A stretch of DNA of 64,000 nt, taken from positions 1 to 64,000 of IMG/VR virus record IMGVR_UViG_3300035034_001349. The stretch is one strand, 5' to 3'. The position numbers and the translations under genes are program-made. Below are positions 38,126-45,346 of the stretch, piece after piece. This stretch comes from a virus. Each line of letters opens with the position of its first letter. The stretch's first letter is position 1. The notes under the pieces were generated by a model. That model had not been told where the DNA came from. It did no database searches and saw only the letters and a list, made by a program, of their open reading frames with translations.

Positions 38126-38143
38126 CAATTTTATAATATATAC
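38126..38143 (-). promoter_or_regulatory. Promoter-like block GTATATATTATAAAATTG
   Basis: Recurring AT block on the minus strand, just after the stop of the polymerase N-terminal gene and about 40 bases before the ATG at 38085. Confidence 0.5.
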
Positions 38144-38147
38144 TTTA

Positions 38148-40016
38148 TTATGAGACTAATTCTATCATTTCTTTTAGGTTAGGTAAGTTGAAGTACTCTT
38201 TACCTAAACTTATATAATCTCTACTGGATAATTTATCAACAAAGTCATAACCTTTATCCTCTGATAATAATCCCTCTTTACGTATCTTTCTATATACATC
38301 TGGATATTCTTTCTTACATGCTTCTATCCATAGATCACTACCAATACCATACTTATCAATATCATCTAAGAATATTTGTTTTTCATCTAATAATTCAATT
38401 ATATCATTTTTCTTATTTTCAAGTTCTAAACTATCATATAGAATGATCTTACCACGTTGTGTAGTAATATCTATATTAAATGCAGATAGTATAGATGGGT
38501 ATAATGAAGATAAGTCCATATCGATAACTAAATCAAATACAAATTTAGAGTTTTTACCATTAATCTTAACCCCCACATTCTTATTTAACTTAGGATTAGC
38601 CACATACGCACCACGGAACTTACCACTTATAGGTCTAACTCCTCCATAATTTTTATTTCTATTATTACTAAGAATGTAGTCTTGTTGGAAATAGTATTTA
38701 ATAGCTAGGTTCTTAAGACAAATAGTCTTTTTTAGTGCTTTAATATTTCTAGTATTTGTCATAGAAGCAATCATATCTAAAGTTTCTATATCTTCATTAT
38801 TATCTTCAAGTAAACCCAATAGCATAACATCATGAATATTGTATTCAACAAAACGTTCATAATTTTTATATGGGAAATTCTTTATATCAATTCCTTCATT
38901 ATTAGGATCTATTGGTAACTTTTGTTCATTTATTTCTTCTTCAACAATAGCATCTAATTTATATGATTCTTTTTGTCCACTTACCTTACGTAAGTTTGCA
39001 TATAAAAGTAGTAAATCATTATATTGAGTATATGAAGCACATTTAAAGTAGTCACCTTTATCAGTAAATTTATTATTGTAATCATCATCATAATAGTATG
39101 CCATCTTATAGGGCATATCTGGATGACTAACTAATTCATCAGCTTCTATTCCACCTTGATTTTTAGCACGATTAATTAACGTAAGAATATCAAACTTCAT
39201 ATTCCACGCATTGTTAAAATCAGGTTTAGTGATATTGACTATATTGAAGTAATCTTTAATTAACTCAACCTCATCATCATAGAATTTAGTCTTAAATGTA
39301 ATATCTAAACCATATTGGTCTTTATACTTCTTGTTCATTCTCTTATTAAATTCATCTATATTCTTTTCAAACTCAGGAATTTGTGGATTTGGTCTAGAAG
39401 CATGTCTTAATAGCAATGTGAATGATGTTTCACTTTCTCTATCCCAATGTGTTATAGCATTTACTGGAGCTTCAGCTTTAGATTCTTCTGGGAATCCATC
39501 TACATCAATACCATCTACCTCGATATCAAAATATGCCTTAGTTGGTTTGTAATCGCTTTCTTCCATAGGATTATCTAACATATGCTTTGATATATAATAA
39601 TCTTCTATATTCATATCACTTCTATGAACATTTGGGTCTAAATGTAATTTTCTTGCATGACCTGCATTGCCACTCTTTAAGCAGTCATAAAAGAATGAGG
39701 TATTGTAGTTAACTTCTTCCTCATATACCCTAGATTCTAATTCATCTAGTTCATTAGCTACACTTTTTAATAAATCCCTATTATTAACCTCTACAAAATT
39801 TACCTTCTCAGGTTCTATATGTGCAGTAGGTATTTCTTGGTAATGCTCTGGTTTATTTATGAAATATAACATCTTTGGATCACTTACTAACTCAAAATAC
39901 TTCTCTCCAGTTTCCTCATTTCTAAGTATCTTAATTAGTTTATCATTAAACTTATTTCCTTTTCCATACTTCTGTGGGAAGTATATTGTATTAATTAATT
40001 TTATTCTATCTCCCAT
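38148..40016 (-). CDS. Family B DNA polymerase, N-terminal part (exonuclease and motif A)
   Basis: A 622-residue protein. Exonuclease motifs are AYFDIEVDG near residue 160, NAWNMKFDILTL near 270 and YNIHDVMLLG near 390, giving the proofreading domain. DMDLSSLYPSILSAFNID near 500 is polymerase motif A (DxxSLYPS). The protein stops about 120 residues later, before motif B, which is encoded at 33040-35004. Four genes lie between the two parts on the same strand, so this is a true gene split and not an intron. Confidence 0.9.
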   Translation of the reverse strand: MGDRIKLINTIYFPQKYGKGNKFNDKLIKILRNEETGEKYFELVSDPKMLYFINKPEHYQEIPTAHIEPEKVNFVEVNNRDLLKSVANELDELESRVYEEEVNYNTSFFYDCLKSGNAGHARKLHLDPNVHRSDMNIEDYYISKHMLDNPMEESDYKPTKAYFDIEVDGIDVDGFPEESKAEAPVNAITHWDRESETSFTLLLRHASRPNPQIPEFEKNIDEFNKRMNKKYKDQYGLDITFKTKFYDDEVELIKDYFNIVNITKPDFNNAWNMKFDILTLINRAKNQGGIEADELVSHPDMPYKMAYYYDDDYNNKFTDKGDYFKCASYTQYNDLLLLYANLRKVSGQKESYKLDAIVEEEINEQKLPIDPNNEGIDIKNFPYKNYERFVEYNIHDVMLLGLLEDNNEDIETLDMIASMTNTRNIKALKKTICLKNLAIKYYFQQDYILSNNRNKNYGGVRPISGKFRGAYVANPKLNKNVGVKINGKNSKFVFDLVIDMDLSSLYPSILSAFNIDITTQRGKIILYDSLELENKKNDIIELLDEKQIFLDDIDKYGIGSDLWIEACKKEYPDVYRKIRKEGLLSEDKGYDFVDKLSSRDYISLGKEYFNLPNLKEMIELVS

Positions 40017-40099
40017 GAACTTTCAACCGCCCTTTCATTTATTTTCTCTTAAAGTTTATTGATTTGTTAATAGTTATTTTATGCAAAAAAATAGTGAAA

Positions 40100-40585
40100 T
40101 TATTCCTGACTTGCAGATATAATCCCACTGATTTTTGCAGTCTTAAAGAAGCCTTCTTCATAGACATAACTTGTTGAAAAAGATAGTTCTACAGAAAGGA
40201 TTCCATTGTAATCACCTGTCATTATTTTAAACAAGTCTGTCTTAAATTCATTAGCGAAGTTGTTTTCAAGTGTATATTCATTTATTAGTCTATAATCGAT
40301 GTGTTTCTTTATATCATTCTCTTTTTCTTTAAATATTAATATACTGCCATTCTCATACATAATAAATATAAAATTCATATTATCTATTTCAAGTTTTATA
40401 AAATTTGAGTATGTCTTATTGATTTCTACATCCATTCTAAGTTCACTAGTTACGATTTCTAATATAGTATACAACTTATCTATATTCACTAAGATCTTCA
40501 TTTTTTCATAATAATCAGTAGGTGACAAATCTAAAAATTCACTCTTAATTTTATTATATTTACTAGAAACTTTATTAAGATTCAT
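40100..40585 (-). CDS. Tandem family member 1, last gene of the array
   Basis: About 161 residues, ATG at 40585, overlapping the upstream gene. Layout shared by the array: an N-terminal helix (VNIDKLYTILEIVTSEL), a strand pair with a hydrophobic core (MNFIFIMYENGSILIFKEKE), then the signature FKTDLFKIMTGDYNGI and a variable strand-rich tail. No catalytic residue is conserved across the family. Function unknown. Confidence 0.65.
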   Translation of the reverse strand: MNLNKVSSKYNKIKSEFLDLSPTDYYEKMKILVNIDKLYTILEIVTSELRMDVEINKTYSNFIKLEIDNMNFIFIMYENGSILIFKEKENDIKKHIDYRLINEYTLENNFANEFKTDLFKIMTGDYNGILSVELSFSTSYVYEEGFFKTAKISGIISASQE

Positions 40586-41063
40586 ATTCACCTAATTCCT
40601 TTATAAAATTGCTAATACCTTCATTAATATCTATAACGGATAAACTAAACATAAAATCTCTTGTGAGTTTATCAACTCTAAGATTGAAAGTCGCATAGAA
40701 TATAGGGGATCTATCAGGGATTCCATTCATATGAAGTTTAAGTAATTCAATTATTATACTATCTCTTAATTCATCTGATAATATACTGCTTTTTCCACTA
40801 CATATATTTAACAATAGAGCAATAGACTGTGTATCATCATCAATTGATAATAATTCCAACTTATTATCATGTGTAATCAATATACCTAATTCAGTACCAT
40901 TAAGTGAAAATTTAACTATATTACTTCTATGGTCATTAATAAACAACTCATGAACACTTACTTTCATTCCTGATTCTATTCTAAGGTCTACTAGTATTTT
41001 CCTTATACTTTTCTGGACTTGATTGGAGTAAAGATACCGTGCAATGGATAATTTATTTTTCAT
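40575..41063 (-). CDS. Tandem family member 2
   Basis: 162 residues. Strands VKFSLNGTELGILITHDNKL are followed by DELRDSIIIELLKLHMNGIP, which takes the place of the FKxxLFKxF signature. This is one of the more divergent members. RBS AGGAGG. Function unknown. Confidence 0.6.
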   Translation of the reverse strand: MKNKLSIARYLYSNQVQKSIRKILVDLRIESGMKVSVHELFINDHRSNIVKFSLNGTELGILITHDNKLELLSIDDDTQSIALLLNICSGKSSILSDELRDSIIIELLKLHMNGIPDRSPIFYATFNLRVDKLTRDFMFSLSVIDINEGISNFIKELGEYES

Positions 41064-41077
41064 ATTATATTACCTCC

Positions 41078-41215
41078 TTAATCGCCATAATATACACTTG
41101 CATTCATAACTATCTTTTCATGTATTTTCTTATTTAGGTTGTCAATATTTGTTATATTGAATCTTCTATGCTTATCATATTGCTTTTCAAGTGCATATAA
41201 AATCTTAAAATCCAC
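41078..41215 (-). pseudogene. C-terminal remnant of a family member
   Basis: After the stop of the 41237 gene the same frame continues with KPLVDFKILYALEKQY and ends at 41078. This lines up with KPDLFKIFTSLG of the member at 41711. Only the C-terminal third is left. A GTG at 41215 could start a 45-residue protein, but its RBS is weak. Confidence 0.5.
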
Positions 41216-41236
41216 TAATGGTTTTACCCTTTCATT

Positions 41237-41689
41237 TTATACTGCAGTCAAAGAATAACCTAGTATTGATGGATGCTTACTTAGTCTATATGTGTTTCCA
41301 TGATCTTCAGTAAATATACATGTTTGCAAATTATCCATTCCAATTTCATTACCTACAAATATCTTAAATAGCTCAGATTTAAAAGAGGCTAGATCAGTAT
41401 AATTATATTCCCCAATGACTTTATAAATGTTGGACCAACTTACATTAACAGTAAGTGTTACGTTATCCCTAATTAATATTGCATATTCCGTTCCCCACAC
41501 TCTTAAACGTATTACATTGCACCTCGACTCTATAAGCTGATCTAAAGTGTCATAATAATATTTAGTATCACCAGATTTAGGTATACCAAATATACTGTAA
41601 AGTATATTATATACAACATCAAGCGATTCTATTAAGTTATAGTCAGGTTTTCCAGGTTTACTTACTTTAACTTTCTTTCTATAATGCAA
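41237..41689 (-). CDS. Tandem family member 3
   Basis: 150 residues. LDVVYNILYSIFGIPKSG is the N-terminal helix, VWGTEYAILIRDNVTLTV the strand pair, and FKSELFKIFVGNEIGMDNLQ the signature. RBS AGGAGG. Function unknown. Confidence 0.65.
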   Translation of the reverse strand: MHYRKKVKVSKPGKPDYNLIESLDVVYNILYSIFGIPKSGDTKYYYDTLDQLIESRCNVIRLRVWGTEYAILIRDNVTLTVNVSWSNIYKVIGEYNYTDLASFKSELFKIFVGNEIGMDNLQTCIFTEDHGNTYRLSKHPSILGYSLTAV

Positions 41690-41710
41690 CAGTACGCACC
41701 TCCTTTAATA

Positions 41711-42277
41711 TTATATTATATCGCTAATTGAATTATCACAATCACCATAGTTGTATCTTTTAACACTATAATTATTTTCCCTTAGTTCATCTATATTATC
41801 AAACTTTTTATATAAACCTAGAAATAAACCTACTCCTGATGCCTTAGTATATCCTCGTATATTATTAAGTGTATAATATGAATCTGATACGTTATATAAA
41901 GGGTCTATAATCCCTAGGCTGGTAAATATCTTAAATAAATCTGGCTTTAATTTACTTATACCATCCTCATCTAGACTATATTCACCTACTACTAACACGC
42001 ATTGATTCTCACTAGCTTTCACACTTCTTGGGTTTGATTGTATACCATGCATGTTTATAGCTAAATTATTAGTCACTATTACTGCAAAGCAATCCAATAT
42101 AACCATTGTAAAATCTGGACTTAATTTTATGATATTGTCTGAATTTGGACTGGATACTTTATCTTTATGCTTTAGTCCTGGTATAACTTGTTCTATTTTC
42201 GTATTGAATATCTTAGTTGTGTTAGCTATTTTATCATATTCATAGATTTTTTCGTCTTCAAATATAAGTCCTCTCAT
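41711..42277 (-). CDS. Tandem family member 4
   Basis: 188 residues, the longest intact member. TMVILDCFAVIVTNNLAINM is the strand pair and ISKLKPDLFKIFTSLGIID the signature, followed by a tail with a YTKASGVGLFLGLY strand. AGGTGA precedes the ATG. Function unknown. Confidence 0.65.
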   Translation of the reverse strand: MRGLIFEDEKIYEYDKIANTTKIFNTKIEQVIPGLKHKDKVSSPNSDNIIKLSPDFTMVILDCFAVIVTNNLAINMHGIQSNPRSVKASENQCVLVVGEYSLDEDGISKLKPDLFKIFTSLGIIDPLYNVSDSYYTLNNIRGYTKASGVGLFLGLYKKFDNIDELRENNYSVKRYNYGDCDNSISDII

Positions 42278-42289
42278 TTTATCACCTCA

Positions 42290-42694
42290 TTATCTATTTT
42301 CAGAATGTAATAATCTTACATAGTCACCATTATTTTCAATGACTGTTTCAACTACACATCCACTTGATTTATTACTAATATCGACACCATAATCTCCATC
42401 TGTAAACATTTTAAATACATGTGATTTGAATTTAGTAATTCTTTCATCATCTATATCCATTGTATCAATTAGGTATATAGGTCCTTTATGTTTAAAATAT
42501 AAAGCTAAGTCGAAAGTGTTAGAATACACAACTATTAATATTCTTCTATCTGTACTCGTTGTAATAGTTAGTGTATTCTTAAATATACTCACACTAGTCT
42601 CCCCAAATGTTTCATCTATAATAGATTTAAATAACTTTTTAAATCTATCAAGACCTCTAAGAACCGCTAACTCACTTTTTAAAGGGAAGATCAT
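42290..42694 (-). CDS. Tandem family member 5
   Basis: 134 residues. FKKLFKSIIDETFGETSV is the N-terminal helix, RRILIVVYSNTFDLALYFKH the strand pair, ITKFKSHVFKMFTDGDYGVD the signature. Start overlaps the upstream gene by four bases. Function unknown. Confidence 0.7.
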   Translation of the reverse strand: MIFPLKSELAVLRGLDRFKKLFKSIIDETFGETSVSIFKNTLTITTSTDRRILIVVYSNTFDLALYFKHKGPIYLIDTMDIDDERITKFKSHVFKMFTDGDYGVDISNKSSGCVVETVIENNGDYVRLLHSENR

Positions 42695-43074
42695 AAGTTG
42701 GATACCGTATTGATCATATTATATTTTCTAGAACCATACTCTTTTACTGTAAATTCCACTATTTTAACATCTTTAGTAAATACAACAGTATCATGAACAA
42801 GTTCAAATAAATAATGTCTAAAATCTTCGACCTCATCAATTGGTATACTATAAAATAATGCATTATCCTTTGGTCTTACTATGTTAACACACTTATCATC
42901 CCAATTGAATATTACATATGGTTCATCATCTCTTAATTTAGTCACTTTCATTTCATTAGAGTAATCCATAGAACTTTTAATTCCATTAATAAATGTATCA
43001 CATATGATTGGAAAAAAATCACTCATAAATTTTGAACCTAGTAAATTAATATCATTAGCATAATTATGTTTCAT
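42691..43074 (-). CDS. Tandem family member 6
   Basis: 127 residues. FFPIICDTFINGIKSSM is the helix, DEPYVIFNWDDKCVNIVRPK the strand pair, DFRHYLFELVHDTVVFTK the signature. GGAGAG precedes the ATG. Function unknown. Confidence 0.7.
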   Translation of the reverse strand: MKHNYANDINLLGSKFMSDFFPIICDTFINGIKSSMDYSNEMKVTKLRDDEPYVIFNWDDKCVNIVRPKDNALFYSIPIDEVEDFRHYLFELVHDTVVFTKDVKIVEFTVKEYGSRKYNMINTVSNL

Positions 43075-43075
43075 A

Positions 43076-43531
43076 TTATCTCTCCTTTAACTCAACTTCT
43101 CCCACTTTAATTTTATAATGTTCTGTATTTCCCGACTCAAGCACTAACGTATCTGTATTAAATTTAGTAACAATGTCTCCATCTTTTGTTTCAGGTGTAC
43201 CATTGTTAAATAATTTAAACAAAGCTGACTTGAATTTATTAATGTCATCTAATTTTATTTCATCTATCTGTAGGTCATATACAGAGTCTACAATAGTTAC
43301 AGAATCCTCACCTATGATAAAATCTATAAATCTATTCCAATCACTTTCCATTTTTGGTTCTATTAATATTAATATTGATAGTGAATTTTTATATTCCCAT
43401 GATGTTACATATTGTGAATTGTCATTAAGGAATAATTCATTTATAACAGGTTTAAAGTTTATAATGAATAAATCTATATTTTTGTTAATCTTATCTACAT
43501 CATATGAAAATTTTTCTTTACTAGCCCTCAA
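43076..43531 (-). CDS. Tandem family member 7
   Basis: 151 residues. FIINFKPVINELFLND is the helix, SLSILILIEPKMESDWNRF the strand pair, INKFKSALFKLFNNGTPETK the signature. One base separates its stop from the next ATG. Function unknown. Confidence 0.7.
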   Translation of the reverse strand: MRASKEKFSYDVDKINKNIDLFIINFKPVINELFLNDNSQYVTSWEYKNSLSILILIEPKMESDWNRFIDFIIGEDSVTIVDSVYDLQIDEIKLDDINKFKSALFKLFNNGTPETKDGDIVTKFNTDTLVLESGNTEHYKIKVGEVELKER

Positions 43532-43536
43532 TTACA

Positions 43537-43756
43537 TCATCCTCCCATACTAAATATTAAACCTAAGCCACCATTGTCTATATAATCACCCTTTACAGAC
43601 TCAGTCGTTTCTATACTATCTTTCTCAGTCTTTATTCCGAATAATGTTAACTTAAACTTATTTATCAAATTCTCATCAGAGAAATTTATTATATTGATCG
43701 CCATGTGATGTTTGAAGTATAAATGGTTTTAAATCTTCTGAATTTTTATTATTCAT
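43537..43756 (-). pseudogene. Truncated, frameshifted family member
   Basis: A short frame starts at 43756 inside the TAATG overlap with the upstream gene and stops after 26 codons. A second frame reads LYFKHHMAINIINFSDENLI and NKFKLTLFGIKTEKDS and ends at 43537. It matches DLALYFKHKGPIYLIDTMDI and the signature of member 5. The N-terminal half is lost. Remnant of recombination in the array. Confidence 0.6.
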
Positions 43757-44178
43757 TATTCAACCTCCATTACATAACTATCATATCCAGTATTAATAAT
43801 CTCTTTGAGTTCAACTAAGTTATATATCTCATTTTCAAAACCTAAATTAATACCATACATTTTGTCATAATCATCAACATCAATCATACTGCTATTAATT
43901 CTAAATACTACATTTTTCCAGTTATTTAAGGAGTTGGTATCATTAGGTATACTTTTAATTCTCCTATACGTATCAATGAATCCAAGGTCACTCATATCTT
44001 TTATAAGTATAGATGCTCTTCCATTAATCATAACCTCAATACATTCATCAGATAATAATACACACAACTTCTTATTTATAGCTCTATGGCTTATCATTAT
44101 TGTGTTTAATTTAATATCACAATGTATATCTAATATACTTTCATATACAGGTAAATACTCTTTAATAAATGTTTCCAT
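43756..44178 (-). CDS. Tandem family member 8, with a leader in another frame
   Basis: 140 residues from the ATG at 44178. KEYLPVYESILDIHCDIKL is the helix, CVLLSDECIEVMINGRASIL the strand pair, NSLNNWKNVVFRINSSMID the signature. No RBS lies before this ATG. A frame beginning at 44235 (MINIKEPTMNKESIREKK) would join it in frame if one base changed in the run of nine A at 44180-44188. So the real start may be at 44235 with a slippage or a mutation in between. Confidence 0.6.
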   Translation of the reverse strand: METFIKEYLPVYESILDIHCDIKLNTIMISHRAINKKLCVLLSDECIEVMINGRASILIKDMSDLGFIDTYRRIKSIPNDTNSLNNWKNVVFRINSSMIDVDDYDKMYGINLGFENEIYNLVELKEIINTGYDSYVMEVE

Positions 44179-44179
44179 A

Positions 44180-44188
44180 TTTTTTTTT
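44180..44188 (-). repeat. A9 tract at a frame break
   Basis: Nine A on the minus strand exactly where the leader frame from 44235 and the body of the 43756-44178 gene fail to join by one base. Confidence 0.7.
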
Positions 44189-44233
44189 CTCTAATACTTT
44201 CTTTATTCATAGTAGGTTCTTTTATATTAATCA

Positions 44234-44684
44234 TTATCTTGTCTTACTCCTCTCATATTCATAAACATTAAAGTGACTATTGTCACCATCATCTACTTTT
44301 TTTTTAATATAAATACTTCTCCTTCTTCCATATTCTCATTACACCTTAGTTTAAATATAAATTTTTCCAATTTGAAGTATAAAATTTATCGTTAGCTATG
44401 TGCTCAATCTCGGTATATTCTGTTACAATACTATGCTTATACATTCTCCCCAAGTCTTTATCTACGTACTTCTTTCTTCTTACTCCTGTAGATTTATGTC
44501 TAAGTATATATGTTGCATCTTTCTTAAATACTGCCTTAACACTTTTAATATCTTCACTTAGTTTAAAATATAGGACTACGGAATTTAAATCAACCGAATG
44601 ATTTGAGAGTATAAATAATTCTTTAAATATAGGTAGTATATTCTTATTGAATCTGTCGACTTGACTTAATTCATCATCATACAT
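44234..44684 (-). pseudogene. Tandem family member 9, broken by two frameshifts
   Basis: The frame from the ATG at 44684 ends at 44346 after SNWKNLYLN. Sequence past the stop continues the family signature in another frame: WKKFIFKLRCNENMEEGEVF up to an A9 run (44297-44305), then after a second shift VDDGDNSHFNVYEYERSKTR, ending at 44234. The expected protein would be about 150 residues, similar to its neighbours. The first break is at an A5 run (44362-44366). Either a pseudogene, a gene read by slippage, or homopolymer sequencing errors. Confidence 0.6.
44297..44305 (-). repeat. Second A9 tract at a frame break
   Basis: Nine A on the minus strand at the point where the C-terminal end of member 9 changes frame, the same length as the tract at 44180-44188. 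Confidence 0.7.
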
Positions 44685-45214
44685 TAGATTAAATCCTCCT
44701 CAAATATATACTCTGAGACATTGAAGCGTTTACGTATTACACCTCTACTTCTTCTACTTATACTATATGACCTAACCTCATTATATGACACATTATCACT
44801 ATTCAGATTAAATATAAATTTCCTCCAATTAGTATTATAATTATAGTCATATTTAATATACTCTAGTTTTAAATATGCTTGGAATTGTTCTTTAGTATTA
44901 TAATTATAGTCATATTTAATATACTCTAGTTTTAAATATGCTTGGAATTGTTCTCCAGGCTTATCTCCTCCAGCATGTCTAAAACTATGATACTCTATCG
45001 GTGCTCTTATGACTAAGGTATCCTGTTTCATTATGTAGACTCCACTAGGTTCAAATACAAGATATAATGGCTCTATTTGAGCAAATTCCAGATTAATCAC
45101 ATTAGACATTTGACCATTTCTTAATACTTTGAATACTGATTCAAATTCATTAAGAGTATACTCAATAAAATCACTTATTTTTGTTGAAATTATATTATTT
45201 TCTTTTTTATCCAT
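44684..45214 (-). CDS. Tandem family member 10, first gene, with an internal duplication
   Basis: 176 residues. EPLYLVFEPSGVYIMKQDTL is the strand pair and NTNWRKFIFNLNSDNV the signature. Between them QFQAYLKLEYIKYDYNYNT occurs twice, from a perfect 63-base tandem duplication. Start overlaps nothing upstream and faces the portal gene across a divergent spacer with a promoter-like block at 45264-45283. Probably leads the transcript down to 40100. Function unknown. Confidence 0.68.
   Translation of the reverse strand: MDKKENNIISTKISDFIEYTLNEFESVFKVLRNGQMSNVINLEFAQIEPLYLVFEPSGVYIMKQDTLVIRAPIEYHSFRHAGGDKPGEQFQAYLKLEYIKYDYNYNTKEQFQAYLKLEYIKYDYNYNTNWRKFIFNLNSDNVSYNEVRSYSISRRSRGVIRKRFNVSEYIFEEDLI
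44829..44954. repeat. Perfect 63-base tandem duplication, two copies
   Basis: 44829-44891 and 44892-44954 are identical. 63 is a multiple of three, so the reading frame is kept and 21 residues are repeated. Perfect identity suggests a recent event. Confidence 0.95.
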
Positions 45215-45263
45215 CCAATCATCCTTTCATTATTAAAATAAAAACCTTAACAAATTATTAATT

Positions 45264-45283
45264 AATCAATATTATAATATATA
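45264..45283 (-). promoter_or_regulatory. Promoter-like block of the tandem family
   Basis: Minus-strand TATATATTATAATATTGATT, 50 bases before the ATG at 45214. The block is partly symmetric and may also serve the portal gene. Confidence 0.5.
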
Positions 45284-45304
45284 TTTAAATTTAAAACATA
45301 AATT

Positions 45305-45346
45305 AGGAGGTGTGGTAAGTCTAATAACTTAGACTTGTATAATATG
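45305..45346 (+). promoter_or_regulatory. Folded ribosome binding site of the portal gene
   Basis: AGGAGG at 45305-45310 lies 33 bases before the ATG at 45344, too far for normal use. Between them AAGTCTAA (45317-45324) pairs perfectly with TTAGACTT (45329-45336) around a four-base loop, which would bring the RBS to about 13 bases from the ATG. A TTG at 45335 overlaps the stem. Confidence 0.6.

Noticed and set aside
33040-40016. Intein or intron joining the two DNA polymerase parts
   Set aside because: No intein end motifs are seen at either break, both parts have normal stops or RBS-driven starts, and intact genes with their own RBS and a terminator lie between them.
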